Shown one piece after another: positions 22,501 through 30,119 of a stretch of 40,599 nt of DNA (its first letter is position 1; the number at the start of each line of letters is the position of its first letter). The notes below the pieces were generated by a model. The model ran no database searches. It was given only the letters and a program-made list of their open reading frames with translations, and had not been told where the DNA came from. Location: positions 1-40,599 of the IMG/VR virus record IMGVR_UViG_3300037882_001453. One strand, 5' to 3'. Origin of the DNA: a virus. The position numbers and the translations under genes are program-made.

Positions 22501-22873
22501 TGTTAGTAATACCTTTAGGAATTACGTTTACGGCCTTTACTAAACCACCACCAACTGAATCAAGAAAGCCTTTATCTTTAGCCTTAACCCGTACACCTTC
22601 CATCGACTTAACGAGTTCAAGAACCTGGGCTGATCTTACAGGATCGGTTGAAGGCTTTAGAGACAATTCCTCAGAAGTAGTTGTCCCCGCAATCTTGGGG
22701 GCTTTCTTTTTCTTGGAGGTTAGTCCAGCAATCATAGAACGCATCTCGGGAGTGATTTGACTATCAAAGGTTTTTGAGGAATAGTTTTTCCTTACATTGC
22801 CATTCTTGTTTCCAACTAGTTCATTGAACTGGTCATTAAACTTTTGACGTCTTTGCTCATCCCAAGTAGCCAT
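19478..22873 (-). CDS. Large internal virion (DNA ejection) protein
   Basis: The 1131-residue, mostly helical protein is the longest in the window and the last gene of the structural arm, the position of the T7 gp16-type ejection protein. A stretch near residues 885-935 (NKYKFDYSALTRAEKGVMKR, PFYTYLRKAAP) is a hallmark of large phage internal proteins. No lysozyme motif is seen in it. It is likely to be ejected and form a conduit across the envelope. Its ATG overlaps the stop of the upstream gene region (19478-22873 next to 22873-24042). The C-terminus is encoded opposite the HNH gene. Confidence 0.8.
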   Translation of the reverse strand: MATWDEQRRQKFNDQFNELVGNKNGNVRKNYSSKTFDSQITPEMRSMIAGLTSKKKKAPKIAGTTTSEELSLKPSTDPVRSAQVLELVKSMEGVRVKAKDKGFLDSVGGGLVKAVNVIPKGITNTVGNGLELLGRPGNTVTNALYQGVNAVKEGEPFYSIGDDIAYGARRGITGKDHYGIGHIEEMADTKKDTPLWVKRLIGFTGDVAFDPTTFFSFGVTTAVRNGSKQALKKGGMDAVNHSVNKAVREAVDGTAISKATRVNVLPNKMRGKGVTPVVDDVVDNVVDRASKMIYEVRGGPNKGKVLGGHAANRSVAQAAREEVRSTYSNILEKKIKEFTGSIEKGKPLSQARLATLKEDPLFAAFYEAHISNFKRTQSFDDALIEARQAAAKALNDETDVVFNKVIGALDSELARVPTLRVRYKKGLVKRDFDYLEIPIPVNKIPYDRIKGFVGRNPQAARMGDTLSKSKTTFQKTFSYSHHLPGVTSNLAQSARSNMTDAFKAFRKQVVDISHGVSKEDARLLQRYTSEGIDIGTVVDGPAGERLQEVQNAIRELNQEMWEQELQAGIRKGAKAVKAENYAYYHIKGRVTHGSSKERFLEARKQAFLKNGNHVGFGVEAAKKAGLKVEEDIFKNLLYRKAKQGRQLTRHYFRVDLVNHFGIRTRSSVSEARTKGLKEVAEKDLPAGIELKPGERIVIDSDIEKVYKDFSEMLKRGADEDILWVVDKMTRFFKIANTLPYPAFHVRNMISDFFMGAMDGVKPKDYTDITSKWFKRGTSTIKIGGEDMAYMDLLGLYEKHAASGTFMDTDINIFSKRADVEKTVPQVIGDPRNWPQGLVKMSEKREDWGRLVHFKRALDDELTAAKLKYKDPQRALDAAVQAAVFRVNKYKFDYSALTRAEKGVMKRVMPFYTYLRKAAPTILEAALISPSHMGKVQNFLENYAPSEDGNRNMLLPDYLEKGGFAQLTDGDSPYGFTASVLPTNIFKDLSTNPVDKLTPLIQGLFEAKSKKDTFTGKKIDGGWDMIKSNIRVFPLIDNLTKADKSRTDKLLNFFGIPLTHVTEQMQDSQFTSLRYQLKDNLTKLDDYASEKGFKVYLSERGDGVTIRVKDSTGRVVSEFSSFKEAADFIASV

Positions 22874-24042
22874 CAGATTTTCTTTTTACCTTTAGTAGAG
22901 GTTTTGTTGGTTGTGGCTTGATTTCCATATGCTCCAGAAATCTTAACAAGAGCCTGCTGTGCAGCAAGTGCTTGTGCGCTTCTGGTTTTGTTTACATAGT
23001 TTTGAAGACCGGGCAAGAATCCAGTTGTTTTCTTTTTACTCTTGCTTCCAATATATGCCTGTATATCGGAAATGGCCTTTGTAACATCTAATCCAGAACC
23101 CCTGTAAAACTTATCAAACATAGCCTGGGCTGCGGGATTGCCTTGCAAAGAGTTAAAGGCTTCAACATCCCCAACATTGTTAATGGTGTTACTTTCAGAA
23201 GCATCTAAGGTAGTGGAACCGGAAGAAGAACCTTTTCCTTTACCTTTTCCACCACCGCTTTTACCTCCACCTCCGCCGCCACCACTACCACCTTGCATAG
23301 CAGCTTGCATTAACTCTAAGGCTAAAGCATTCTTTCTTGACACTTTGGCAGTTTCTGCTTCTGCAAGAAGGTTCTCAAACTGAGAACCTCTTAAAGCTTT
23401 CATCTTATCAACGTAAGCTAAGTTGGAATCTTTTTGAAGATTAGATAGGTCAGCAATACCTCTTAAGTTGGCATCATATTCTTGACCAATTTTTGTAGTA
23501 TTTAAGTCAATACCAAGACCCTGGGCATTCTTATTTACAGTATCTCTAGAGCCCATGTAAGTGTTGTACATTGTATCAGCAGAAGAACCAAATTGCTTTT
23601 TAATAGCTTCTTTGGCTGCATCATGTAATGCTGCGGTATTGGTATTACTACCCTGTAAAGATTCGACTAACTTTGCATAAAGGGCATCAATTTGAGAGTT
23701 ACCTGTAGCCAAAGGGTCTACCATAGGACCAGCTAAAGCAGCTGAGCCACCACCTGATAAACCACCTCCACCACTAGAAGAACCACCGCTACCACTACCG
23801 TATTGTCTAGCTAAAACACTATTGGCTAAACGTGTTTGGCCGGCAGTGTGACGCTCACCATCTTTTACAATGTCGTCTAATTTCTTGGGCTTTCCGGGGT
23901 TTTTTCCAGCCGTATGCCGTTCTCCGTCTTTGTTAATATCAGAGTAGGGAGACGGTTTTTTTGGCTTACTGTTAATATCAGGAAGGTCTACACCACGAGG
24001 CTGGTACTTTTTCTTCGGGGGTTTCCAATCAAACGGTGCCAT
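22873..24042 (-). CDS. Internal virion protein with DGERH repeats
   Basis: The 389-residue protein has a basic Pro/Lys-rich start, then DINKDGERHTAG near 35-46 and DIVKDGERHTAG near 57-68. A Gly/Ser stretch precedes a helical domain (about 105-250), then a pure Gly/Ser/Lys run near 250-275 and a further helical domain ending in basic residues (KGKKKI). The unstructured linkers fit a protein that threads through a portal. It sits directly before the large ejection protein, so they may act together. Confidence 0.7.
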   Translation of the reverse strand: MAPFDWKPPKKKYQPRGVDLPDINSKPKKPSPYSDINKDGERHTAGKNPGKPKKLDDIVKDGERHTAGQTRLANSVLARQYGSGSGGSSSGGGGLSGGGSAALAGPMVDPLATGNSQIDALYAKLVESLQGSNTNTAALHDAAKEAIKKQFGSSADTMYNTYMGSRDTVNKNAQGLGIDLNTTKIGQEYDANLRGIADLSNLQKDSNLAYVDKMKALRGSQFENLLAEAETAKVSRKNALALELMQAAMQGGSGGGGGGGKSGGGKGKGKGSSSGSTTLDASESNTINNVGDVEAFNSLQGNPAAQAMFDKFYRGSGLDVTKAISDIQAYIGSKSKKKTTGFLPGLQNYVNKTRSAQALAAQQALVKISGAYGNQATTNKTSTKGKKKI

Positions 24043-24182
24043 TACTTCATATTCCGTAACTTGGCCTTAGCAGCTGCTGCCAGAGGTGTAACTTTTACAG
24101 CGGGCGTTTTTGGTACTCTGTTGCTCTTTTGATTAAAGAGGTTTTTCATACGCATGATGCTGTTCTTAGTTTGTGGATTCAT
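24042..24182 (-). CDS. Small basic virion-associated peptide
   Basis: A 46-residue peptide rich in K, R, N and A (starts MNPQTKNSIMRMKN, ends KAKLRNMK). It shares TAATG overlaps with the genes on both sides, a strong sign of real coupled translation. The charge suggests contact with DNA inside the capsid. Confidence 0.55.
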   Translation of the reverse strand: MNPQTKNSIMRMKNLFNQKSNRVPKTPAVKVTPLAAAAKAKLRNMK

Positions 24183-24793
24183 TACATCACTCCTACTTTT
24201 CTGGGGTTACTAGAACCACTTGGGGCAATTTTCTTAGGTGGTGCTGCCTTTTTAACAACAACCGCACTAGGTGCTGCTTTTTTAACAACTGGTGGCTTAG
24301 ATGCAGAAGGTGCAATCGCCGCTGGTGGTTTTGCAGCAATTAAAGCCTGGGCGGCTGCGGCTGGTAAAGATTGTTCAGGTGTTGAAACAATTTGAGAAGA
24401 AGCAGATGACTGAGCACCATTAGCTGCCAAAGTGGAAGGATCAGCAGTATTAGCAGCAGCTGCTTCTAGCTCTGCTTTTCTTAAATTGTAATTAGCTTGA
24501 GCGGCCAATCTTGCTTTAGCAATAGCAGAAAGGGCTGCGTTATTATCATCAGTTGCTGTAGCTAACTGACCATCATAAGCAGTATTGGTATCTACCTGTT
24601 GTTTTAAAGCAATTCCACTTTGAAGAATTCCTCTAGTAGAGGCATTTTGATCCCCTGTTTGTAAACTCTTTCCACGACTCTTTGCAAGGTTTTGTAGTAA
24701 CTTCAAAAAACCTGTTTGCTTACTTTGCTCTTGAGAGTCAAGATCAGCTAAGGTAAGACCTAAACCATCTAATAAATCAGAGAGCTTACTCAT
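24182..24793 (-). CDS. Ala-rich internal virion protein
   Basis: The 203-residue protein is helical to about residue 115, with STRGILQSGIAL and LRKAELEAAA segments seen in minor virion proteins of actinobacterial phages. The C-terminal third is a disordered Ala/Pro/Lys region in which KKAAP-type units are repeated (VVKKAAPSA, VVKKAAPPKK). Its overlap with neighbours supports the start. Confidence 0.6.
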   Translation of the reverse strand: MSKLSDLLDGLGLTLADLDSQEQSKQTGFLKLLQNLAKSRGKSLQTGDQNASTRGILQSGIALKQQVDTNTAYDGQLATATDDNNAALSAIAKARLAAQANYNLRKAELEAAAANTADPSTLAANGAQSSASSQIVSTPEQSLPAAAAQALIAAKPPAAIAPSASKPPVVKKAAPSAVVVKKAAPPKKIAPSGSSNPRKVGVM

Positions 24794-24957
24794 ACAAGGT
24801 TCCTCTTTTTCTTAAGTCCTCTTTTGAGAAGGAGTTTAGCGGCAGTCGCCATATTCGTACCAGCTGGGTTAGGGGAGCCACCTGAATACACGGGCTTGCC
24901 TCTGGAGAATACACCCCTAGAGGAACGTGCGTCCATTGGATTATTATTTTTTGACAT
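24790..24957 (-). CDS. Small basic virion-associated peptide
   Basis: A 55-residue peptide (starts MSKNNNPMDARSSRG) with 12 or more basic residues and a final RGLKKKRNLV. Its stop overlaps the next ATG (ATGA), and it begins one base after the tail-fibre stop. It fills an otherwise unexplained 165-base gap. Confidence 0.55.
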   Translation of the reverse strand: MSKNNNPMDARSSRGVFSRGKPVYSGGSPNPAGTNMATAAKLLLKRGLKKKRNLV

Positions 24958-26154
24958 TTAGGTCTCCGAACTAATAACGAGTCTTGCAGTAGATGAATTA
25001 TCCACACCTAACCAACCTGGTCTACCAGTGACATATGCAGAAGAAGATAAAACCTGGAAATTTAAAAAGTTAGCACTACTATCTGGTGCAACAGGATTCA
25101 TACCAGTGACTGGATAAATTCCTAAGTTAGCATCTATAACTCTAAAAGGAGCAATCCAAAAAACACCTGGAGAAGAAGTTCTCATAGGAACAGGAAGTGG
25201 TACTAGCATTCTAAAATCTGTAGTAGAGATAGCCATACCTGATGCAACTGTTTCAAAGAGATTACCTCCCCCTCCTAAAACATTAAGATACCTTCTACAA
25301 ACAGTTACTGTTTGTATTCTAGGAACAGTCTCTAAGGGTGTTGGTGTAGTACCAACCTCTAATTGCGCCCCTGTAAACCAAAAGGAATTATTAATGGTTG
25401 AGAAACAGTTTACTTGATCTTTAATTCTACTAGTCCCAGAAGCAGCAAAAGTAGTCCAACCAAACTCTCTATCTAACGCACCGTATGTCGGAATGTGACC
25501 AGCTAACCAAATGTTAAAAGAAAACCCATATGAAGAACCAAAAGGAATCTTTGATCCACCAGTATCAGGAGGAATGGCAATAGTTATTTTTTGCCACACT
25601 AAACTGTCGGTAATCGTAAAGGATCTAGTGATCCGTCTTAATGAGTACAGATTCTCTAATTCAAAAGTATAAATACCAGTTTGATTAGCTTTAACCCAAA
25701 AGGTTGCTACCAGTGGAGAAGCATATGATGTTCCAAAGTTTATTGGATATACTCTACTTTCCTCTAAATTCTGACGCAAAAGAACATACTGATTTGCACC
25801 GAGTGTTAGGGCACTTGTTCCTTGAATTTTTAATGATCTAGTATTAGAAAGACTGGCCGGTGCATCAAACGTTTCTACAGTAGTATTTACTGTAAAAGCA
25901 CCTGCAATAACCTCTTGCTGCCAACGATCTGCATGAATGTAAGCAATATTGCTACCAGACAAAACTGAAGTACCTCTTTGTACCACAGACATATGAGAAT
26001 TATCAAGCAAGTTCCTATGAGGCAAATTAGCTAAGTGAGCACTTAAATCCTCAGATAATGCGTGTTCATGGTCAGAGCTAGACGCAAATTTAGAGAAGCC
26101 ACTAGTACCGGTTCTATTTGAAATAGGTCTTGGTGTTTCGTTAGTTACTTCCAT
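24958..26154 (-). CDS. Tail fibre with carbohydrate-binding-type domain
   Basis: This 398-residue protein has, after a polar N-terminus, NLLDNSHMSVVQRGTSV near 49-65, YIHADRWQ near 73-80 and TGAQLEVGTTPTPLE near 268-282. This set (QRG, ADRW, GAQLEVG..P) is characteristic of beta-sandwich domains on phage tail fibres. It therefore probably recognises the host surface. The gene is translationally close to the nozzle protein upstream. Confidence 0.75.
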   Translation of the reverse strand: MEVTNETPRPISNRTGTSGFSKFASSSDHEHALSEDLSAHLANLPHRNLLDNSHMSVVQRGTSVLSGSNIAYIHADRWQQEVIAGAFTVNTTVETFDAPASLSNTRSLKIQGTSALTLGANQYVLLRQNLEESRVYPINFGTSYASPLVATFWVKANQTGIYTFELENLYSLRRITRSFTITDSLVWQKITIAIPPDTGGSKIPFGSSYGFSFNIWLAGHIPTYGALDREFGWTTFAASGTSRIKDQVNCFSTINNSFWFTGAQLEVGTTPTPLETVPRIQTVTVCRRYLNVLGGGGNLFETVASGMAISTTDFRMLVPLPVPMRTSSPGVFWIAPFRVIDANLGIYPVTGMNPVAPDSSANFLNFQVLSSSAYVTGRPGWLGVDNSSTARLVISSET

Positions 26155-27805
26155 CTTGATGATTTCTCTCTGTTTCGTTACCCATCATATGTACAGACTT
26201 AAGTTTAATATAGGGGTTTTCTACAGTGCTTGGTGACCAAGCTCCACCGGTTTCTGGAATGTCTAAAGTAAACTTAAAAGCAACTCTTCTGTTAAACTGA
26301 GGCATAGGCATCTTAACGAAGTTATTTCTATCATCGTTGACGCCGCTTACAGGGGTGGTAGAAAGAAAAGTTGATGTACCTACAATATTACCATCAACAT
26401 AATGAGTGTAATAAACACCTGCACCTTTTAAATACACATCGAGATAACCATATAACCATCTCTTTAAAGTACTGAATGGTTTAGAGTGCCACTTAGTAAA
26501 CACAGAAACAGTTTTAGGTCTATTAGAAGTATCTGGACTGTAATGACTGAGCCCCAAGAAGTTACTGTTAGACCCTTCTTCTCTGTGAATATATGCAATA
26601 ACTGATCTAGGTTTATCAGGCGAATTATGAGTAAACAAAGGACCAGCGGCACCTACAACAGAAATAAATGTGTCCTCACCAAATTCCTTTTCAGGAGTTA
26701 GAATTAGTTGAGACCAGGTTTTACCATTATTGTAATATACCTTAGTATTAGAAGCAGCAAACGTCCATAGTCCACCACTGCTAAAGAACTTCGTGACCAC
26801 AAGAATGAATCCGTTTTCAAATGGGAAAACAGCAGCCGAGTTATAGGTTGCAAACAGATCAGAGATCGGATAATCAATTTTGGTAGACCCGTTCTCACTG
26901 AAAGCATAAATAGCGGTTCTGTCAGTAACGATCAAAGAGTTCTGAGTTAAACAAACACCAAATTCACCGGAAGCTCTAATTTGATCAGTCATGAATTGCA
27001 AAGACCAGTTAGTAGGATCACCGTTAGGATAGAAAACATATACCCCAGCCTGAGTAAACAAGTACACCTTGTTATTTACAGGCACTGCTGTAACTAAAGG
27101 ACCACCGCCACGAGAAGAGGGCATTTCAATAACATTAGTAGTGGACCAAACTTCTGGATAACCACCAACAGAAGCTAAATCTGTGAAGTAGATTTTATTA
27201 CCTGCAAGAGCAAATAACCTATCTCCGTAGGTGAAAATCTTAGTCACTCCAGAAATAGTAAACAACAAAGTGGTTGTTAAGTTAGGCGGAGAAAAGGAAG
27301 CTGTGTTGAAATCACTAACTCTGTAAATTTCTGTCTTGGCTTGATTACAGGCGTAGTAACGATCTCTGTAGCTAGTCATGTCTAAGATTCTACGAGAAAC
27401 CACATCTAAGCCTTGTTCCATTCCCTCATTAAAGGAACCTCTGCCCGAAGCCGTACTCCAAACTCTTTGTCCTGTAGGAACAGTGTTTCTACAAATAACT
27501 AGGGTAGGGGTTGTCTGGTTCGCCGTAGGTGGATAAAACCTAAATAACTTAACTGTTTGGGCATTTAAATAATCAGGGGGACGACCAGTGTTAACGCCGC
27601 CATCACTAATAGGTAGTCCAGCATCTGCTACTGCCATGTTGGTTAAACATGGAACAAAATCACCTCGATCTTTTAAATGACCCAGGTCATCAACTTCCAT
27701 GTTAATCAACTCTTGAGAAAACCCATCTGGAATAGCATCGGGAGTGTCTGAAAGATACAGACCTTTATCAAAAGTAATTACAGCTGTGTTTTCTCCATAA
27801 ATCAT
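26141..27805 (-). CDS. Tail nozzle/stabilisation-type protein
   Basis: This 554-residue beta-rich protein starts with YGENTAVITFDKGL and DGFSQELINMEVDDLGHLKDRGDF, the opening of podovirus tail-tube B or P22 gp10-like proteins, and carries repeated strands compatible with a beta-propeller. Position after the connector gene fits the distal tail. The start overlaps the connector stop by 4 bases. Confidence 0.7.
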   Translation of the reverse strand: MIYGENTAVITFDKGLYLSDTPDAIPDGFSQELINMEVDDLGHLKDRGDFVPCLTNMAVADAGLPISDGGVNTGRPPDYLNAQTVKLFRFYPPTANQTTPTLVICRNTVPTGQRVWSTASGRGSFNEGMEQGLDVVSRRILDMTSYRDRYYACNQAKTEIYRVSDFNTASFSPPNLTTTLLFTISGVTKIFTYGDRLFALAGNKIYFTDLASVGGYPEVWSTTNVIEMPSSRGGGPLVTAVPVNNKVYLFTQAGVYVFYPNGDPTNWSLQFMTDQIRASGEFGVCLTQNSLIVTDRTAIYAFSENGSTKIDYPISDLFATYNSAAVFPFENGFILVVTKFFSSGGLWTFAASNTKVYYNNGKTWSQLILTPEKEFGEDTFISVVGAAGPLFTHNSPDKPRSVIAYIHREEGSNSNFLGLSHYSPDTSNRPKTVSVFTKWHSKPFSTLKRWLYGYLDVYLKGAGVYYTHYVDGNIVGTSTFLSTTPVSGVNDDRNNFVKMPMPQFNRRVAFKFTLDIPETGGAWSPSTVENPYIKLKSVHMMGNETERNHQDGSN

Positions 27806-28431
27806 GACATAAACCCGGTTTCAAAAGGATCATCACCAATGGTGACATATTGATCTACTTTGTCGGAGGCTTCCTCTAATTGATTAGAGATAGCACCGTA
27901 ATACTCATTTGAGGCTAACTCAACAGCTCTGTAGTTTTGAAGTCTTTCATAAAAACGCATTTTGCAAAAAGAAACAATGGAATAATGATAGGCAACAGGA
28001 ACACCAGGTGTATCCGTACCAGCAGTAACATTGGCAGGTACTGCATAGTAATGAGCAAAGATAGTTGTAGAGTCTGTTGGAGCCGGTTTCGGAAATAGTT
28101 TTATACCGGCTTGTTTAGTCCAGTAGAAATAGTAAGGAACACCAATTTCATCTGGGTTAATATACAGGTTATCTAACTGTTGTAATGTAATGTGAGTCAG
28201 AGGCAAAGTGTCATACAGGACTCTTGTAAACTGGATAAGTGTACTATTTAAAGCCCCTGTACTAAAAGAGCTAGCAGGAGAAGAAGCTACGTTAGTATTG
28301 CAGTTCGTTTTACGAATGATATCTAAGACAGCTTCATTAATCCAATCGTACACGTCCTGTTGATTAAAGCTGATGAAACCATCATCTCCAACAATTCTTT
28401 GTACCATTCTAGTAATATCAGATACTAACAC
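27802..28431 (-). CDS. Head-tail connector (adaptor)
   Basis: This 209-residue protein begins with a helical region (VSDITRMVQRIVGDD, VYDWINEAVLDIIRKTN) typical of phage adaptor proteins in the gp4/gp11 class, and then a beta-rich centre. It would form the ring below the portal to which the nozzle binds. Confidence 0.65.
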   Translation of the reverse strand: MLVSDITRMVQRIVGDDGFISFNQQDVYDWINEAVLDIIRKTNCNTNVASSPASSFSTGALNSTLIQFTRVLYDTLPLTHITLQQLDNLYINPDEIGVPYYFYWTKQAGIKLFPKPAPTDSTTIFAHYYAVPANVTAGTDTPGVPVAYHYSIVSFCKMRFYERLQNYRAVELASNEYYGAISNQLEEASDKVDQYVTIGDDPFETGFMS

Positions 28432-28440
28432 CTAGACTCC

Positions 28441-28929
28441 TTAAGTTAGGTAGGTCTTGTCATTATTTCTACTTACAACGCCTCGTGTTTCATCAAGGGT
28501 AACCAAATCACCCTCTGTGTTTTCAAACTTAAAGGTAGTCTTTTTATGCTTCATAGCTGTGGCTAAAAGGTCTGCCATTTCAAGGCGCTTCTCCTTGTAC
28601 CTGGCTTCCTTTAATTTAGCCTGAACTGATTCCATTGATTCAACCTTGCTCAAAGCGTCAAATCTATGCTGATCTGCTGCAACAACTCTATCATACACAG
28701 AAGCATTTAATTCCCAGCATTCAAAAACTCGAACGTAAGAACCTGTTCTTGTATCAAACCAGCAAATAACATAAGGTGCATCATTGATATCACCCATGTC
28801 AGGATCAAGACAAAAGATTTCTAAGTCAGGGTCGTACTCTTTAATTCTTTCTGCAATACCTAGAACATCTCGTTCCACGATATTACCATCCACAATAACA
28901 TGCTCTCCATGTCCAGGATCAAAATACAT
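28441..28929 (-). CDS. Hypothetical virion-region protein
   Basis: This 162-residue protein begins with DPGHGEHVIVDGNIVERD, followed by a helical stretch with many E, K and R residues (EARYKEKRLEMADLLATAMKHKKTTF). No catalytic motif is certain. It sits among structural genes and overlaps the upstream gene by one base, so a minor virion or assembly role is likely. Confidence 0.55.
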   Translation of the reverse strand: MYFDPGHGEHVIVDGNIVERDVLGIAERIKEYDPDLEIFCLDPDMGDINDAPYVICWFDTRTGSYVRVFECWELNASVYDRVVAADQHRFDALSKVESMESVQAKLKEARYKEKRLEMADLLATAMKHKKTTFKFENTEGDLVTLDETRGVVSRNNDKTYLT

Positions 28930-29309
28930 TATACTTTTCTCTTCTTTCTAGATCGAGTAAAACCAAGAGCAGAACCTGTTCCCGGTATATCAATAGAGAC
29001 ACCTCTGTTTAAAACAGAAACAGTGTGCCTAGTTAAAACAACACTAACACCAACGATAACATTTACAGGTCTGTTTGTAACAATTATATTATTAACAGTG
29101 ATGGGATAAATTCCAGTAACTTGAATAGCCGGGGTTCTATTTGAAACCACAAACACAGTTAAGGATAGATTGACGTTTACAGGCCCCGAACCTGGCTGAC
29201 CGAAATAAAAATCCCTTAAGGCGGCTCTTAATCCGGTTTGTTCAAAACCAAGTGTGGAATTAATAGGACCAAATAGACCTGTAGAAAAACCATTTCCCGA
29301 AGCAGGCAT
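28929..29309 (-). CDS. Short beta-repeat virion protein
   Basis: This 126-residue protein contains about three units of the strand repeat found in the 373-residue protein upstream (for example VVLTRHTVSVLNRGVSI) and ends in a basic GFTRSRKKRKV tail much like that protein's FKTRKKRRQ. It appears to be a shortened paralogue that keeps the C-terminal repeats and tail. Confidence 0.6.
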   Translation of the reverse strand: MPASGNGFSTGLFGPINSTLGFEQTGLRAALRDFYFGQPGSGPVNVNLSLTVFVVSNRTPAIQVTGIYPITVNNIIVTNRPVNVIVGVSVVLTRHTVSVLNRGVSIDIPGTGSALGFTRSRKKRKV

Positions 29310-30119
29310 TTAGCCCTCCCCGACCATTACCGCCCCGTTAATTGCAACAACGGTACCAGCAACTGGTAAAACTCTTAAGCAAAGAGCAGTACCATCAAAA
29401 CATCGTGGAGCAATACCATCCCTGTAACCAACCTGTGATAAAACAGGAGGAGAAACATAACCCAGATTTCTAGTTAATACTAATCCGACAGCGCCTGCTC
29501 CATAGGAAGTTCCTAATGTAATACTTTGAATACTTCTAACACCGGTGTCTCCGGCCTGTAAGTTAAATCTTACCATTGTACCTAAAAGAGCAGTGGCTGG
29601 GAATGATGGCATAGTGCCAGTGCGTCCAGCAGTACCAGCACTATTAGTATAACTAATAGTGGTGTTTGTTATAGCTGTGGCGTTTGTAGTAGCCGTATAA
29701 ACTTCCAACCAAGCCTGTACACCGTTTCCATCAGTTAAACCAAGTTCATCTCTTGCAGGTAAAGCTACTGGCGTAATCGCCTGAGCGGTTAAAGTAGTAA
29801 CAACAATACCACTATTCTGCCAAAGCCTATCATAAAGCTCGAAAGTAGTCTGTCCAGTAACTCCATTACAAGAAAAACCAAGTAACCGGGCTTCATTTCC
29901 TGGTGCCGCGTTTACAAAAGGAATAACACCTGATGTAGCGTTTGTTACAACTTGGCCATTTAAGCCAACAGATGGCGCCACACCTGCACCAGTTACTCCA
30001 GAGAATAACCAATAACTATGCCAAACACCAACTGATTCCACAGTTACGTTTGTCTTACCATAAGCCCTGTAAGAACCGCTGATAGCTTTAGCAAGTTTGT
30101 CCGCAGTGTCGATAGCCAT
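29310..30119 (-). CDS. Beta-rich virion protein, probable decoration or fibre component
   Basis: The 269-residue protein is rich in G, A, T and V, with alternating strands throughout, and is of a type commonly found between capsid and tail genes in actinobacterial phages. It lies between two repeat proteins and overlaps the upstream one by one base. No enzymatic motif is seen. Confidence 0.6.
   Translation of the reverse strand: MAIDTADKLAKAISGSYRAYGKTNVTVESVGVWHSYWLFSGVTGAGVAPSVGLNGQVVTNATSGVIPFVNAAPGNEARLLGFSCNGVTGQTTFELYDRLWQNSGIVVTTLTAQAITPVALPARDELGLTDGNGVQAWLEVYTATTNATAITNTTISYTNSAGTAGRTGTMPSFPATALLGTMVRFNLQAGDTGVRSIQSITLGTSYGAGAVGLVLTRNLGYVSPPVLSQVGYRDGIAPRCFDGTALCLRVLPVAGTVVAINGAVMVGEG

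Noticed and set aside
19478-22873. Lysozyme or transglycosylase domain in the ejection protein
   Set aside because: T7 gp16-like proteins often carry one, but no ES or GLMQ-type motif is visible here; the separate secreted protein at 17844 has such motifs instead.
24129-24395. Plus-strand Gly/Ala-rich hydrophobic frame
   Set aside because: It is the shadow of the Ala/Lys/Pro-rich virion protein on the minus strand and lacks a ribosome binding site.
28929-28960. C-terminal RKKRKV resembling a nuclear localisation signal
   Set aside because: A basic tail is expected of a virion protein contacting DNA or capsid; a eukaryotic signal makes no sense for an actinobacterial phage.
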